The notes beneath the pieces were generated by a model. The model ran no database searches. It was not told the DNA's origin and saw only the letters and a list, made by a program, of their open reading frames with translations. Shown in pieces: positions 1 through 12,043 of a stretch of 64,000 nt of DNA (positions within the stretch are counted from its first letter, which is position 1; each line of letters starts with the position of its first letter). The position numbers and the translations under genes are program-made. Source of the stretch: Ctenosaura bakeri (taxonomy: Eukaryota > Chordata > Lepidosauria > Squamata > Iguanidae); the NCBI GenBank assembly GCA_948474755.1, contig CAOLHI010000397.1:603601-667600 (forward strand), read 5' to 3'.

Positions 1-1520
1 GGCTGTCCTCCAACCTCCAGTGCAGCCCTTTTTATCCAGAAGAACTACAGTTCTTCATCAAGGTCCTATCTGTGTCTGGACTCCAAAAGAGAAGAGGCCA
101 TGATTCCACTGCTGGTCCCAATAAAAATAAGACCAAGTGGAGACAACAGTCCTGTAGGAACATCCTGCCAGGGCAGATGTAGTGCATATTACTTTTTGTG
201 GAAATTTAACTTGCCTCTGGACCTTCCACTGTCACCACCTGAAACTCACAAACAAAGACAACCATGGTCTGAATGAAGCCCTCAGTCAGACATATTTGTG
301 CCTTGCTGCATACAGTCCCAGCTGGGAACATAAAAGCAGGGGTGAGAACAGCTGCTGTCCAAGAGATCAGGACTGGGCTAAACCCTTAAAGACAAGAGGA
401 GCATTAGGGCCTACTATAAAACTATTCACAGTTACTGATGCAGTTCTAGAACAGTTCCTTGGGTAAAGATCTGTTCTTGCTGCTCATGCCATGCTGAACA
501 ATACTCTTTCTGATCCATGCCTTCTCAGGCAGAGCCTGCCATGTTGCCTGTATCCTTCCAGAACCTTTGCCTTCATGTTAGGGAAGTTGGGTGGCTTCAA
601 TGCCAGTATGTAAGAAAACGTGTTTCAGGTTTTAGTTCTCCAGATAGATTCAAAACCTTGGATGGCTCCATCAAAGTTTGTCAAAAACTGAGAGTAGGTA
701 CACCTCTTCACTGACATTGCATCCACCTGTCTTTGTACCAGCATGTGTGAAAAAGTTAGTTATAACAGAAGCAGCTACTGGCTTCCCACCACGAATCTGG
801 CTTCAGGTATCAAACACTGAGAACACTGCCATACCTTGCATTTTTTTCATAGGTGTAAAACTTACAAATACAGGAAAAGATATTCCATCTTGTGGACATG
901 GTGGTGAACAACTCATGTACTTTAATTTATATTTGGACTCAGGTCCCTTGGTAGCCATAAAGGCTTGTATTATACAGTTGCTTATCTATTGCTTTTATTA
1001 TGGATGCATTGTATTTTGCACTCTTCTTGATATAGTACTGGTTATTTATGTGCCCACTCCATGCTATACTGCATAGAATACACAGTATGTTTTATTTGAT
1101 TAAAAAGCATTCCTGAGGGGGTAGGGAGGAACCTATATACAACAATCAACCATCCAGTGGTAGGAAAGTATAAGCTGAAGAAGCAATAAACAATTCCCTC
1201 CCACCAACACTTTGGCATCAAACTCAGAATGCCTGGTGTTAATCTTGACCCCCGTCTTCTGCAGACTACAAAGGAAATAAAGTGTGATTGCAGCCCAGAT
1301 AAGATACTCTCAGAAACACTTTTCCAGACACTTTCTACCATCTATCATCTACCAAAAGGAAATTGATTTACAAAGACATTTTTTTGAAGTATACTCTTGT
1401 ACCATCTATTGTGGAGTCATTCCTTTAGTAAAACTACATTGGGGCACACTGTATGGGAATAAATTGAGACTTAACGGCACCTTCTTCCTCCAGTTCCCCC
1501 ATCAGCCATGCACCCATCAA
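1..1520. other. Intronic sequence, nothing recognised
   Basis: Presumed GRID2 intron. It contains chance open frames up to 132 codons (678-1076, plus) that match no family I know and lack coding character. No clear repeat was identified. Confidence 0.6.
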
Positions 1521-2373
1521 TGTGTGTGAGCCTTAAAGTACCTGTCAACTTATGGTGATCCAATTAATTTCATAAAGTTTTCTTAGGAAAGGAATGCTCA
1601 GATGTGATTTGCCACTGCCTTCCTCTAAAATACACCCTACTCTGCATGTTATTCTGTGGTGGCTCCCTTCCAAATACTTACTGTAACGAACCCTGAAGGG
1701 GGGGACTTGGTAATGGAGGCACTATGGCAACCCTGGGGGTTCAAAATGATTGGCTAGAGCAAATAGAACCCCAGATAGCCAAAGTGAGGGGCTAGATGGG
1801 GGAAAGGAAAAATGGAAATTTAACTGAAAACAGAGAGTTGTTGGTAGCAGAGGGAGAGAGTGGATGAAGAGAGTGTGTGTTTGGATTTGAGAGAGAAGTG
1901 CTGTGCTGGTTCACGAATCCTTAATCACAAAATATGTTTTACCTTGACAGTGTATTTAATAAAGATTTATCTCTTTTTCTAAAAGCTGCTTCAAGAGAGT
2001 GTCTCTTTAAGCTTCATTGGGTTACACATGCTACCATTAGTACCAATAGTACCACATTCATTGAAGAGATAAATCACAGCTTGTCCTTATGTCTGAAAAG
2101 GGGCAGATTTAGGGAAAGCAGGAAAGGGAGATAACCCTGGGAGGAGTAGCCAGTGGGGGACAAGAGTGAGAAGGGTGCTGCATTCTCAGGAAGGGGGAAT
2201 AGTAGCAGACTTGTTTGTCATAGCCCTGGCTTGGCCAGAAATCTCCCTGACTGTTCAGACCTGGACATAAAGAGGTGTCAGGCTGGGCAAGACTAGGGTC
2301 TTCACACTTACCAAACCTGAGTCTTCTTAGCTTCCAAGATCAGACAGCATCTGGTGCCTTTAGGGTATTTAAT
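1521..2373 (-). mobile_element. 5S rRNA-derived SINE, split by an LTR
   Basis: The right part (2312-2373) carries a 5S rRNA-like head read on the minus strand; on the plus strand it shows cttagcttccaagatcaga followed by ctggtgcctttagggtat. The left part (1521-1681) is the SINE body, with cttatggtgatccaatt and a 5S-like ccttccaaatactta. The complete copy at 55721-55955 has the same order without interruption. The insertion splits the 5S-derived section and is accounted for by the LTR at 1682-2306. The family resembles the 5S-derived SINEs of lizards; the name is from memory. Confidence 0.75.
1682..2306 (+). mobile_element. Solo LTR of an endogenous retrovirus-like element
   Basis: This 625-bp insertion begins TGTAACGAACCC and ends GGTCTTCACA, the TG...CA form of retroviral LTRs. 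It is flanked on both sides by the 5-bp direct repeat CTTAC (1677-1681 and 2307-2311). The host is a recognisable SINE, so both boundaries are exact. An AATAAA signal at 1958-1963 suggests plus orientation. No gag, pol or env sequence, primer binding site or second LTR is present, so this is a solo LTR left by recombination. A 5-bp duplication does not settle the retroviral class. Confidence 0.8.
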
Positions 2374-3227
2374 TTCTACACATGGATAGTTCTGATTATT
2401 ATTTATCATAGAGGATAATGAGTGCATCTATTCTACTTTTCTTTCTCCTTAGAGTCTTGGGGCTAAATCCAGCATTAGTGTGATGTGGAGTAAAATGAAT
2501 CTGATTTATTTGTTAAAACTAGCTTAAATAAATAAATTAATAAAACTGAAGCCTCTACTGATTTCAGCATGCCTCCCCTAGGCATTTCTCTATTGTACTT
2601 ATGTATTAAAATACTTACATCTATATATTATATTATCTCAGGGTGATGTATGATAAAATCAGTTTAACCAATAATCGAAAACTGTACAAAATTATTTACG
2701 TAGACTGAAAGTGTATTAAACAGTTGGGGAAGTTAAAGCAAGACAACTAAAGTCTGCTGAATCAGTCTGCAGCAATGTAAAACTAAACAGGACTAACACT
2801 GGATTTAGATCAGGAAGGGAAAACAAGTAGCCTTCCTGTTTAGTCAATTTCAAAGAATGCTTCTGAATTGCAGTCCAATTACATCTGGAAGGCCGCATGA
2901 TTCCTACACCTGCTTTCATCTGTACCAGGTGCTGTAAGCTTGTCATGTCTACATAAAATGCCCAACTTTGGTAGACCAACTGGTCAGAGACATCCCCATG
3001 CTATGCTCTTCGTTCCCATTTTTGGGACTAATGGATTACACTGAATGTCAACAAAGCACAAATTGGGAGAGAAGATTACAATTTCACGAGTGAGGTGAGA
3101 CAGGAAGCAGAAGCTAAGTATGAAGATAGACCTTGGCCTGGATATCTTGGGTTCCAGTCAGACTCTAATTGCTTCTACCCAACCTCACTATTTTTTAAAA
3201 AAGTCTAAACTGATTCTTGGTAGGTTA
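2374..3227. other. Intronic sequence, nothing recognised
   Basis: AT-rich intron with an A/T-dominated stretch around 2500-2700. No open frame or repeat family is recognisable. Confidence 0.6.
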
Positions 3228-3235
3228 ATTCAAAT

Positions 3236-3453
3236 CAGTGGCAGAGCTTGGAATTTGTGGAGGGGGGTGGGAGGTGGTGGAGCTGCAACCCAAGGGGTGT
3301 GGCCACAGTGCACGGGGGTGTGGCTGCTGTGTATGGGGGCATAGCCACTGTGCGTGGGGGCATGGTCACGACACACGGGCACGGCTACGGGCTTGGATGC
3401 CCCCCCAAAATAGCCGCCCGTGGCAAATCGCCTCCTCCGCCCCCACGCTACTG
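3236..3453. mobile_element. hAT-like MITE with GC-rich minisatellite core
   Basis: This 218-bp element has termini CAGTGGCAGAGC and CCCACGCTACTG, of the hAT type (CAGTGGCG-like). It is flanked by 8-bp sequences differing at one base: ATTCAAAT (3228-3235) and ATTCAGAT (3454-3461). The interior holds degenerate tandem units of the form ggggtgtggccactgtgc between about 3290 and 3390. It has no coding capacity; the open frames here reflect GC-rich repeats. It is non-autonomous, so mobilisation by an hAT transposase is inferred from the duplication length and termini. Confidence 0.8.
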
Positions 3454-3461
3454 ATTCAGAT

Positions 3462-4304
3462 CTCTTCCTCTCTGTCAAATTCTCTCAGATTACATGACAT
3501 CAGCCTCATGAATCTGCAACTGCCCCTCCCTCCCCAAACTCTACCTAATATTCAAAACAACAAATTCCTCACTCCCCAAACTTCAGTTAGTAATGAAGCA
3601 ATGCCAGAGGGACACAGTAGATCTCTTGGTTCATTAGGATGATTCTAGGCTTATATGTCCAATCTTGAAAGCATCCCTCAGTTCCCCTTTCCCAGTTCAA
3701 CAGTTCTTACACACCACTGCCCCACCTATGATCTTTCTGGTACAATTGCTTGGCTAGATTGCAGTTCAGTGTGACAGACTGGTGAAGCTTAACATTTAGC
3801 CACAAATGCAGGGCAGAACCTGACACACATGAATGTGGTCCTACTATAGCAGATTTCATCCCTCCTCACTCATAACTTGGTGTTTGAGTTCTTTATTCTT
3901 GGAAAATCCAGCAGTGGCTCTAAGCAGGAGTTCAGCAAAACTTGCTTTCAAGGATAACTCATGGGTCATGGAAACAAAATGGCTTTTGTCCCCACAGGCA
4001 GAGTTTTCTGTTTAGACATGTTTATTAAGTTCAGATTGAGCTAGCACCATTACAGTAAAAATGGGTCATACAACAGCATGACATTATTGCTTCATGCAAT
4101 GAATTGGAAATGAGCAGGACCATGTTAAAAGGAAACAAACTCGAACTACCTTTTGTGATCTGAAGGCATCATTTCCTAGCAGGGAGCTGACTCTCAAAGT
4201 GGAGGGGACAGGCCTTTCTGATGTAGCTACTCCTACTCTGTGTGACATGATTGACTGCCTTACATCTGCTACAGCTGATATAACACTGGCTAAGTATCTT
4301 AACT
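3462..4304. other. Intronic sequence, nothing recognised
   Basis: No gene, RNA or clear repeat was recognised. Open frames here are short and unlike known proteins. Confidence 0.55.
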
Positions 4305-4372
4305 GAGAGCCAGAGATATGTAATGGTTTGAGCACTGGACTATGACTCTGGAGACCAGGGTTCCTCTAGGCT
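4305..4372 (+). mobile_element. tRNA-SINE head fragment
   Basis: About 68 bp match the head of the tRNA-derived SINE found repeatedly in the window: gagagccag, then a divergent GTAATGG, then tttgagcactggactatga and ctggagaccagggtt. The body and tail are missing, so this is a truncated copy. A sequence also present at 11946-12043 directly follows it. Confidence 0.7.
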
Positions 4373-4373
4373 C

Positions 4374-4467
4374 CTCTACAATGAAACAGAAAAAATGTCC
4401 ATAAATTATTTGCAAGTACCCAAATGTCACCTCAAGCCATTCTCAGGTGCAACAGTGTACCCCCCCA
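4374..4467 (+). repeat. Unnamed repeat, copy 1
   Basis: The segment running from ctctacaatgaaacag to caacagtgtacccccc is nearly identical to the reverse complement of 11946-12043. The two copies differ by a few substitutions and a longer A run. It encodes nothing. It could be part of a dispersed element that I cannot name. Confidence 0.75.
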
Positions 4468-7400
4468 CGATACTGATGTTTTGATGTTTCTGTGACACAT
4501 TTATATCTGCACAAAACATTTAAGGCAGCTAATAGTCATACCTATTAGAATTAAGAGACAAACTGGCTCCAGATCTACTATTTTACAAAAAAGGATGTTA
4601 CACTGGTACTACAGCATAACTGTAGGTAACTCTGTGTTGGCTTGTGATCCTAAACATTTCCACTAGAATTAAGTTTGTTTAAATCTGTGTTGGATCATTA
4701 TCCTAAACTTTTGCCTCTTTTGTCATTTGCCCTAGTCTAAGTATTAATGACAATTCTCCTCTTCAGTGCTTAAGTCAAATGAGTTATAACACTAAACACA
4801 TCACTTGCAGTTGTGTGTTTTCCTTTATTGTTAATAGCAGGCCTGAGAGGTCCCAATTTGCACCAGACATATGGTGCATAAAGGGAGCAAGGGCATTAAC
4901 TCTTTCCTCTTCTGCTCCAACTTGAATTAAATTTCCTCCTCAAGCTGCCTTTAGTGCTTGAAGTGAAGCTTTGATTTGCATCAGTGGGAACCTTTCTATG
5001 TTCCAGGTAAAGAAAAGGTGGGCTAGTGGTAATGGGTGGGAATTAACATCAACACCATGTTGGAGGAAGAAGAAAAATTAAACTCGTCCCAGGTTTGCCA
5101 TGATCCCAAATAAAATCACAACTGTTAACAGTAATGCTTGTAATCAGTAATCAGAAATGCAAGTCACATGTTTATTTGGGCTCTTCTTTGCTACCATGGA
5201 GATTTCAAGGAAGGGATGTGTTAATGCTTTTAAAAATAATACCATTAAATCTCTGTAGTGCATAGGGGTATCTTGGGAATGTGCACACAGCATCTTGTAC
5301 ATTTTTAAACAGATGCTTGCGAATATCAAAGGAGACAGGGCGGGGGTGGGGAACTCACATGCAACCTTTGTGAAGCTGGCAGGATTCCTCGAATGTATGT
5401 TGTTATTGCCACTCAATAAGCTCTTACCAAAAGATTCCTCCTTAATATCAAGGTCATCCTAGTAAGATCATCAGAACTGTCTCTGACATCATCACATAAA
5501 ACTGCATGGTAATTAAATGGCCATATATAAGTTGCAACCCTTTCCCTTTATGTCTCTCTTGGAACCTGGTGTCATCACAGTGCCAAGAGACAAAAATGAT
5601 TGTTTTTACCCTGGTCCATCTTTATATAGTGCACACCTTACTCTGCGTGTAATGCTAAGAATGGTTCCCTCCTCCAGGTTTATGGTTTCTGTTTCTTTTT
5701 TCTTTTCTTTTTCTTTTTACTCTGATGCACATCTTACTTACAGGGTCAGATATGCGCCTGAGCATTGTTTGTACTGCAGGGCTGCCTTCCAATATGCTAA
5801 TGGATAGTAAATGTATTCACTGTTGTTAAAAGACGTTAAAACTGCCTCTTGTGACAATATATCTCACTCATTAGAAGAACAAAATTCTGCACAATTTAAG
5901 GCCAGTGTTTGAGATCCTTTTTTGGAATGTCATAAAATGACACTTATACCTACTGTTTTAGCATAATACGGTGATCTTCTGATAGGGCCTCCACATGATA
6001 AAATGAAATCATCACATCCTCATAATAGGTAATAATATTTATGGACCACTGGTTTGAGAAACCTGCATGAAGCATGATTTGACATTTAATGGCCAGAATT
6101 AAGGACATCTTGCATTCACAGGAATTCTATAAGCATGCGGTTGTCCCCCCCAGGTGTTGTGTGGGTTGGTATTCCCTTCCTCCCTTTGCAGAGCCCAAAG
6201 CCACCACCTCCACTTACTCTAAAGCCCCTCAAGCTGTGCTGTATGGCCATTTTGTGCTAAGGCAGGATTGGTATCTGGCTGTACCCACATAGCCAGATGC
6301 ATGATGATGACATTAATGCTGAGATTCTAAGGGATCCTCTAGGTGTCTCCAGGGCTTCTGTAATCATTGTGCATATGGCCATGAGGAGGTAGGAGGACAC
6401 TTGTCCAACTCTGCTTGTTTGCTGAGAAGCGTGGAATGACCAAGGAGGGTAGCTTTAGAGCTGCACAATAAACTGGGGGAGTGTATATGGTTGACTGTAG
6501 CATAGATTCACACATGGATATTTACACTATGCTGAGAGGATGTTGGATTGAGGCATATGAATGCAAATTATGTTAAGGAAGCAACACATCTGGTCCAGAG
6601 GTCCAGTATAGCGTCAAAACTGCAAGTGGCATTTCAAGCTGTTGTAAAGGACCCCACCTTCCAAGTGCAGCAATTTTCAGAAGCATATTTCCATTGCTTC
6701 AGGGATAATTCCCTCTTTCTTATCCATTCTTCTTAGCCTTCAGTGTCTCAGGTATCACTGATTCTCAGAGGTATTTAAACCCCTTTGAGGATGGTGACCC
6801 ATAGGATTATGTTAATAGTGCTCATCACAAAATGCCAGGTGATATAGATAATGTGTTTATTGAGTTTATACACTCTTGTTATACTGAATAGAGATCAGAA
6901 CATTTGTTCCAGTTTCTTCAGGATAAGAATGTAAAGAATACTTGCCAATTGTCTTGTCCTCTCCAAGAGAGGACACCTTGACACACTGAGATAACCATTG
7001 CAAAAATGGCTAGCTGCCATTTTTATAATTTTTCATAGTTTGGAACTGCTATGCAAAAAAACTTGTTCATGCAAAACTCTTGTTTTTTTTTTACCAAACC
7101 AACATTTTTATGAAAAAAACAAGCAAACCCTGGACTTTCCACAAAATCTACTGTTTTCTATGCAAAAAGTATGTACAAAAGCAGTTATTTCACTAAAATA
7201 TCCCAAAAGTGGGAAAAGTGTGTGTGTGTGTGTGTGAACCTCTTATAATCCCACCAGCAGAGAGAAAACTTTGGAAATTATTCATTTTGTCATGCAAGAA
7301 CTAAATAAGCAAAGATTTACATCCCTACTAGTGGGTGGATTGTTAATGGAAGCTCTACAATTTTGGCTCTAAAAATTCTAATGGCACTGCTAATGATATC

Positions 7401-8430
7401 AAGATCTGATACGATAGTTAACTAGTTTTAAACTAGCCTTTCCCAGGAAAAGTGTTGGAGAAGACGGTAGCGATTTGATTCTAATTGGTCTGGAAGGGTA
7501 CTGATTATTTGGATCCATTCTAGTTTGGATTCCAGCCTGGTTTAAGGGCATAAAGAGCCTTGGTAACATCTGATAAAAGATATTAGGAATTGTATTTGGG
7601 GAATGGAATCCTACATACATACTATTTACTATGGCATATTTCTCTGTCACCTTGCTTGTTTAGACCAGTGGGTGCATGTTATTACAGTGGTGCTTGTCCT
7701 TCCTGAAAGCTTATTTTAAGAAGGTTGAACCAAGTTACTTATTTTCATCCTTGCAGTCTTTGATTTATTGGACATCACAATGTCCCCCATGGCATTTAAT
7801 AGTGATCTGATGGGCTTAGTACTGTGCCCTAGAATCTTACTTCAACAGTTTTCCCTGGTATTCCAGCTATGCTGTGACTCTGTCTAGAGAAATTGGACAA
7901 TGTCAGAGGTTCTACTCACATTCAGGCTAGAAATTTACCATGAGCTTCATGTTGGGATGCTTCTGAGGACAGCCTGGAGACTTCACCTGGTAGAGAGTGT
8001 GGTCACGTAATACATGGGACATCAATATTGTACCAATCACACTGGTTTCCCATATAGATATGGACTTATATGGCACTGGTTTTGACCTATAAACCCTAAA
8101 CACTTTGGTAACAGTTATTAGGCTGCATCTATATGGACCCATGCAGATGGTAAGAGTTGGTACTTATAAGCTTTGCTGTAAGCTCTATTTAGGTGAGGGG
8201 CCCAAGGGACTGGAACTTTTGAGAAGTCTCTGGAACCCTCAAACAATGAAGTATGCACTATCTTATCTGTGAATATTTTTTGCACAGTAAGAACTCACTT
8301 CCCGCTCTTGCTTTTTCTGGAGAAAAATTATTAGAGATGATGGCGGTGTACGCACGTATCTATCCTGATTTTAATCAATTTTAGTTAATTAAAAAAATCT
8401 GTCTAAAGTTTGCAGTACTTTTAGTACCAT
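4468..8430. other. Intronic sequence with few recognisable repeats
   Basis: Open frames are short and unconvincing. 7219-7236 is a short GT microsatellite. 7000-7330 resembles the AT-rich, TIR-bounded repeats at 21695 and 30183: its right edge reads gcaaagatttacatcccta, the reverse complement of the start of the 30183 copy. A pyrimidine tract lies at 5690-5720. Confidence 0.5.
7219..7236. repeat. (GT)n microsatellite
   Basis: Nine GT units in an AT-rich context. Confidence 0.9.
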
Positions 8431-8436
8431 CTTCAG

Positions 8437-8450
8437 GCACTAGGTGGCGG
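8437..8450 (+). promoter_or_regulatory. Candidate CTCF-binding site
   Basis: GCACTAGGTGGCGG agrees with 13 of 14 positions of the consensus CCASYAGRKGGCRS; only the first base differs. It lies within 8329-8460, where attagagatgat on the left is loosely mirrored by ggatgtctctaat on the right, so it may have been carried by a small element. The match is by eye; binding is not shown. Confidence 0.45.
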
Positions 8451-8460
8451 ATGTCTCTAA

Positions 8461-11376
8461 TCATTTGGGAGAAGCTACAGTGAAGCTAAGCACCTCTAGG
8501 CAGCTCAGAAAAATGCTTTTTCTTCCAGGCTTCCTGAACATTTTCGCCCTTGCTACTTGGTAAAGGAGTGGAGGAAAGTGAGCAGAGGAAAAGCCTGACT
8601 TAGCATGGGGGAAAAGACAAACCTATGAGAAACAAAAAACAAAAAAAGTTGGGAATAAAAAGACAAAGAACAGAAGGGGAGAAAGGAAGAGCACTGAGGA
8701 AGGAGATACTAAGCCAGGCAAAACAGTACTTGAAGTGAAACTAGACATACAAAATTCATAACCTTTTACAATTTAGTTTGAGGGTTCAAAACAGAATGTG
8801 TGTGTATGCATGCAAACAAGCACATGCAACAGAGACGGAAGGAAATGAGGCAGTATTGTTGTCTAAGTTCTACATCAAGGAGAATTTTTTTTTAAAAATC
8901 CTCTATTTAAAATATTATAGGACTCATTTTTTTTTTAAGGATTGTGGTGATTATTCCTCCAACCCCACCAGCTGGCTGTTATTCTAACTGGCTGATACAC
9001 ACAGAATACCCTTTGCCGTGAGACTATAAAGCATCACGGTTTGCAAGGCATCCATTTGATGTGTTGACAGGATGTAAGATACTAAATGTAGCTAGTGAGA
9101 AAGCTGACAGGGGATTAGGCATCCTTCCTGCCATTGTTATCAAACTTTCATGGATGAGTCAAACTCAGGTATCATTTTTGGGGGAAAAAAGGTTAATAAT
9201 TTGACAGAAAGCAAGCAAAGAAAATCCATCCACTGTCATTCATTCCACAGTTGCTTGATAGTCGTTGTTCCTCAAAATCTCAGACTGGTCAAGAGTAGAT
9301 AACTGCCAAGTCAGCCATGACCTATGTTTCTCCCCCCACTGCATTTATCAAAAGTCTTTAGACACCTACTAACAGAAGTCTTCTTTGCCATCTATCTATC
9401 TATCTATTTATCTATCTATTTATAATATAGTGTTGCAAAGCTCTGGAGATATACATGTGGCCTACTTAATGTTGTTAGCTCTGACTAGAGTTGACTTGCC
9501 ATTCACCAGTCCATTCAATGAACCAGTAGGACTCCAGACATCATTTTGAAAATAACAACTGGCCCTTCATTAAAATGACTACGTTGATATCTAATAAAAG
9601 GAATCTCCACACTCTTTGAGTATCTAATCTGCTTCGTCTCTGTCCCTTCAGACATATACTCTGGTACACAAATATGTGTACAGCTGAACTTTGTGTTGTA
9701 GCCATCATATTGTTGTAACTGCTGTTCTGTTTGCATTTGCTGTGCAGAGTTCAAGATACTCTGGATCAAGACCTACTGAATGCCTAAGGCCTGTAAGATC
9801 AATTTTATTCTGTAGAGTTGGCTAACATGTCCTTTCTCCTGTGCTATCATTTACATGCAGAGAGAAACAGAACAATGAGATTGGGTGCTGGTTGGAGGCT
9901 TCTGAGAATTCTAGCTCCAAAAAAGTAACTTTTCCAAGTATTAATCCAAACTCTCTCATTTGCAGCCCAGAATTCAATGAGCTCAATGTACACGTGAGTA
10001 TCTAAAACCATTAAGGGGCTGACTAAAAGTTACTATACATTTGTTGTGGTATCAGTCCTACTTACTTGCCTCTGTACTCTGCTACCACTTTCCTTCAAAA
10101 AAGTTTTTGACACTGCTTCCCTTCCAGCTTTTTTTTTTTTAATCTTGAATTAAATCCAGCTACGGAGAATTTTATGACACCTTAGTGTTGTACTCTATCA
10201 GAAGACTGCTACCAGCATCATTAAACTGTAGCCCAGTCAACCCTAATCAGTGGTTAACTAATACACCCAGAGTGTAATTTGACAGCAAAAAAAATGGCCT
10301 TATCCCAATTAGAGTAAGAAAGGAAAATTATAAAGGAGGAAGGAAAGCCCACGGCCAAACACTGCAGCTATTGTTTGTGTACCTGAGTAGAAGTCTGAAT
10401 ATTAATGTCCTGGATTTGAGAGACTATGACAAGCTTCTTTTATTGTGAAATTCATGAGCTATATTTCACTTGACAGTAATTCACAGTTTTCCTACTGGGT
10501 AAATATTTTGTATACCAAGCTAAATGCTTTGAGATACTGTTCAAGCACATCACGATTCTGCTGTATTCAGTTGGGATTTCTTTCTTTTTTCTTTTTTCAT
10601 AATAGATGCCTGAAGAAAAAGGCAGAACCTGTAAGCTAAGGACATCATGTACATAGACAGACAACAGAGGGAACATGGACTCATTTGATGGCAGATAAGA
10701 ATGATAACAAATTAGGGATGGGTTCAGGCTAAGCTGTTTATTTTGAACAGCCTGAATGGATTCCATTGAAATCACTGTAGAAAGTTAGTCATGATTAACT
10801 TGAGTCCTGTTAAACTAATTTAACCAAGTCTAGATTCAGCCCAGTTTCAAAGGACTTCACATCAATGACAGCTGGTGTCTTCCATGCAGTGGGTGAGATA
10901 AACCAATTCCAGGTTCTAATCTGAACTTTAAAGAAGCTATGCAAGATGCTGAACCCTATTCTCAAAATAGTTTCACTACTGAGCTGGCTCTTTTAAAGTT
11001 CAGATGAAAATTTAGAGCAGATTCACTGACATAAAAGCTAGGCAAACATAAGATTTGCTTGCTTCCACTATTCCTTTGTGAACCTTGCTTCTCTCACATT
11101 GCTCTTCTCTCCATGATGTGGTCTCCTTGTGGTTTCCCTTCCTACTCTTTTTATTTTTGTCATCTCCCTCTTTGCTGGCATATTAATTACTAGCATATCT
11201 ACCTGTGTTGCCTGGGGATTTATTTTCTCATACAATTTGAACTTTAAGATTCCTCACATATGCAACCCATACAATTTAATATAACTCTATAAACTATGTT
11301 GTGTATGTCACTTTAATTTATCTCACATATGCCTCCCAAACGTTTTCTGGCATCCTTCTTGCTGCTAGGCTTCATT
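8461..11376. other. Intronic sequence with simple repeats
   Basis: No gene was recognised. 9391-9424 is a tetranucleotide repeat, about 10129-10140 is a T run, and 10750-10835 is a fragment containing ttagtcatgattaac like those at 45.1 and 48.7 kb. Confidence 0.5.
9391..9424. repeat. (TCTA)n microsatellite
   Basis: Tetranucleotide array of TCTA units interrupted twice by TTTA. Confidence 0.9.
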
Positions 11377-11472
11377 TCCATAGCAACTGGCCAGGTCCAA
11401 GAGTTCCTTGGGTGAGAATTCTAAAGGCCCCTCCTTAAACCTCAAACCCCAGGATTCCATAGAATCTTCACA
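11377..11472. mobile_element. Decayed palindromic MITE fragment
   Basis: The strings gagaattctaaaggcccctcc and aaaccccaggattccatag match the core of the palindromic MITEs at 39042, 50547 and 61162. The terminal repeats are absent. Confidence 0.6.
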
Positions 11473-11474
11473 GG

Positions 11475-11539
11475 CAGCCAATCATATAAAGTCTTCTCGC
11501 CTGACACAGCCAATCATATGAGGTCTTGCCTGACACAGA
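11475..11539. repeat. Two-copy 32-bp tandem repeat
   Basis: Two units starting cagccaatcatat and ending cctgaca lie 32 bp apart. Each contains a CCAAT box. The following ttttatatac at about 11560 is TATA-like, so this could be the promoter part of a decayed LTR, but no LTR ends were found. Confidence 0.55.
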
Positions 11540-11945
11540 CAAACTCACAAACTTTGACTTTTATATACAAGAACACCTTAGCAGCACATAGTTATCCTTG
11601 TTTTGCTTTGCCTAGTAAACTAAGAAAGGTATATAGACAAGTGCCACCGATAATTGTAGCAGGATGAACCTATCGTAGCAGGCAAAACAACAGATCAAAA
11701 CAGAACAGACTTAAGTCTGGTGAATCCTACCTCCTCCAAACTTAAATACCTAATTTAGTAAACTTCATTCTACCTCTCACATGGAATACTGAGGGGGGGG
11801 ATCAATAATCAAATAAATAATAAATAAAAGTTTAAACTTTGTTTCAGAAATGGAGCATGTCAGAAAGATCATAGGTAGCTTGTGTGGCATGTGCTGAAGG
11901 CCAGACAACCATTTTTGCCTTTTCAGTATCATGTGTGTGTGTGTG

Positions 11946-12043
11946 GGGGGGGTTACACTGTTGTACCTGAGAATGACTTGAGGTGACATTTGGGCACTTG
12001 CAAATAATTTATGGACATTTTTTTTCTGTTTCATTGTAGAGAA
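11946..12043 (-). repeat. Unnamed repeat, inverted copy 2
   Basis: This is the reverse complement of 4374-4467 with only a few differences; a short GT/G run sits at its left edge. The two copies lie about 7.5 kb apart in opposite orientation. Confidence 0.75.

Noticed and set aside
678..1076. 132-codon plus-strand open frame with hydrophobic end
   Set aside because: No domain, splice context or coding bias; the hydrophobic end reflects T-rich codons in an AT-rich intron.
3238..3642. 134-codon plus-strand open frame
   Set aside because: Its first half is the tandem core of an hAT MITE (Gly/Trp/Cys-rich low-complexity text) and it has no homologue I know.
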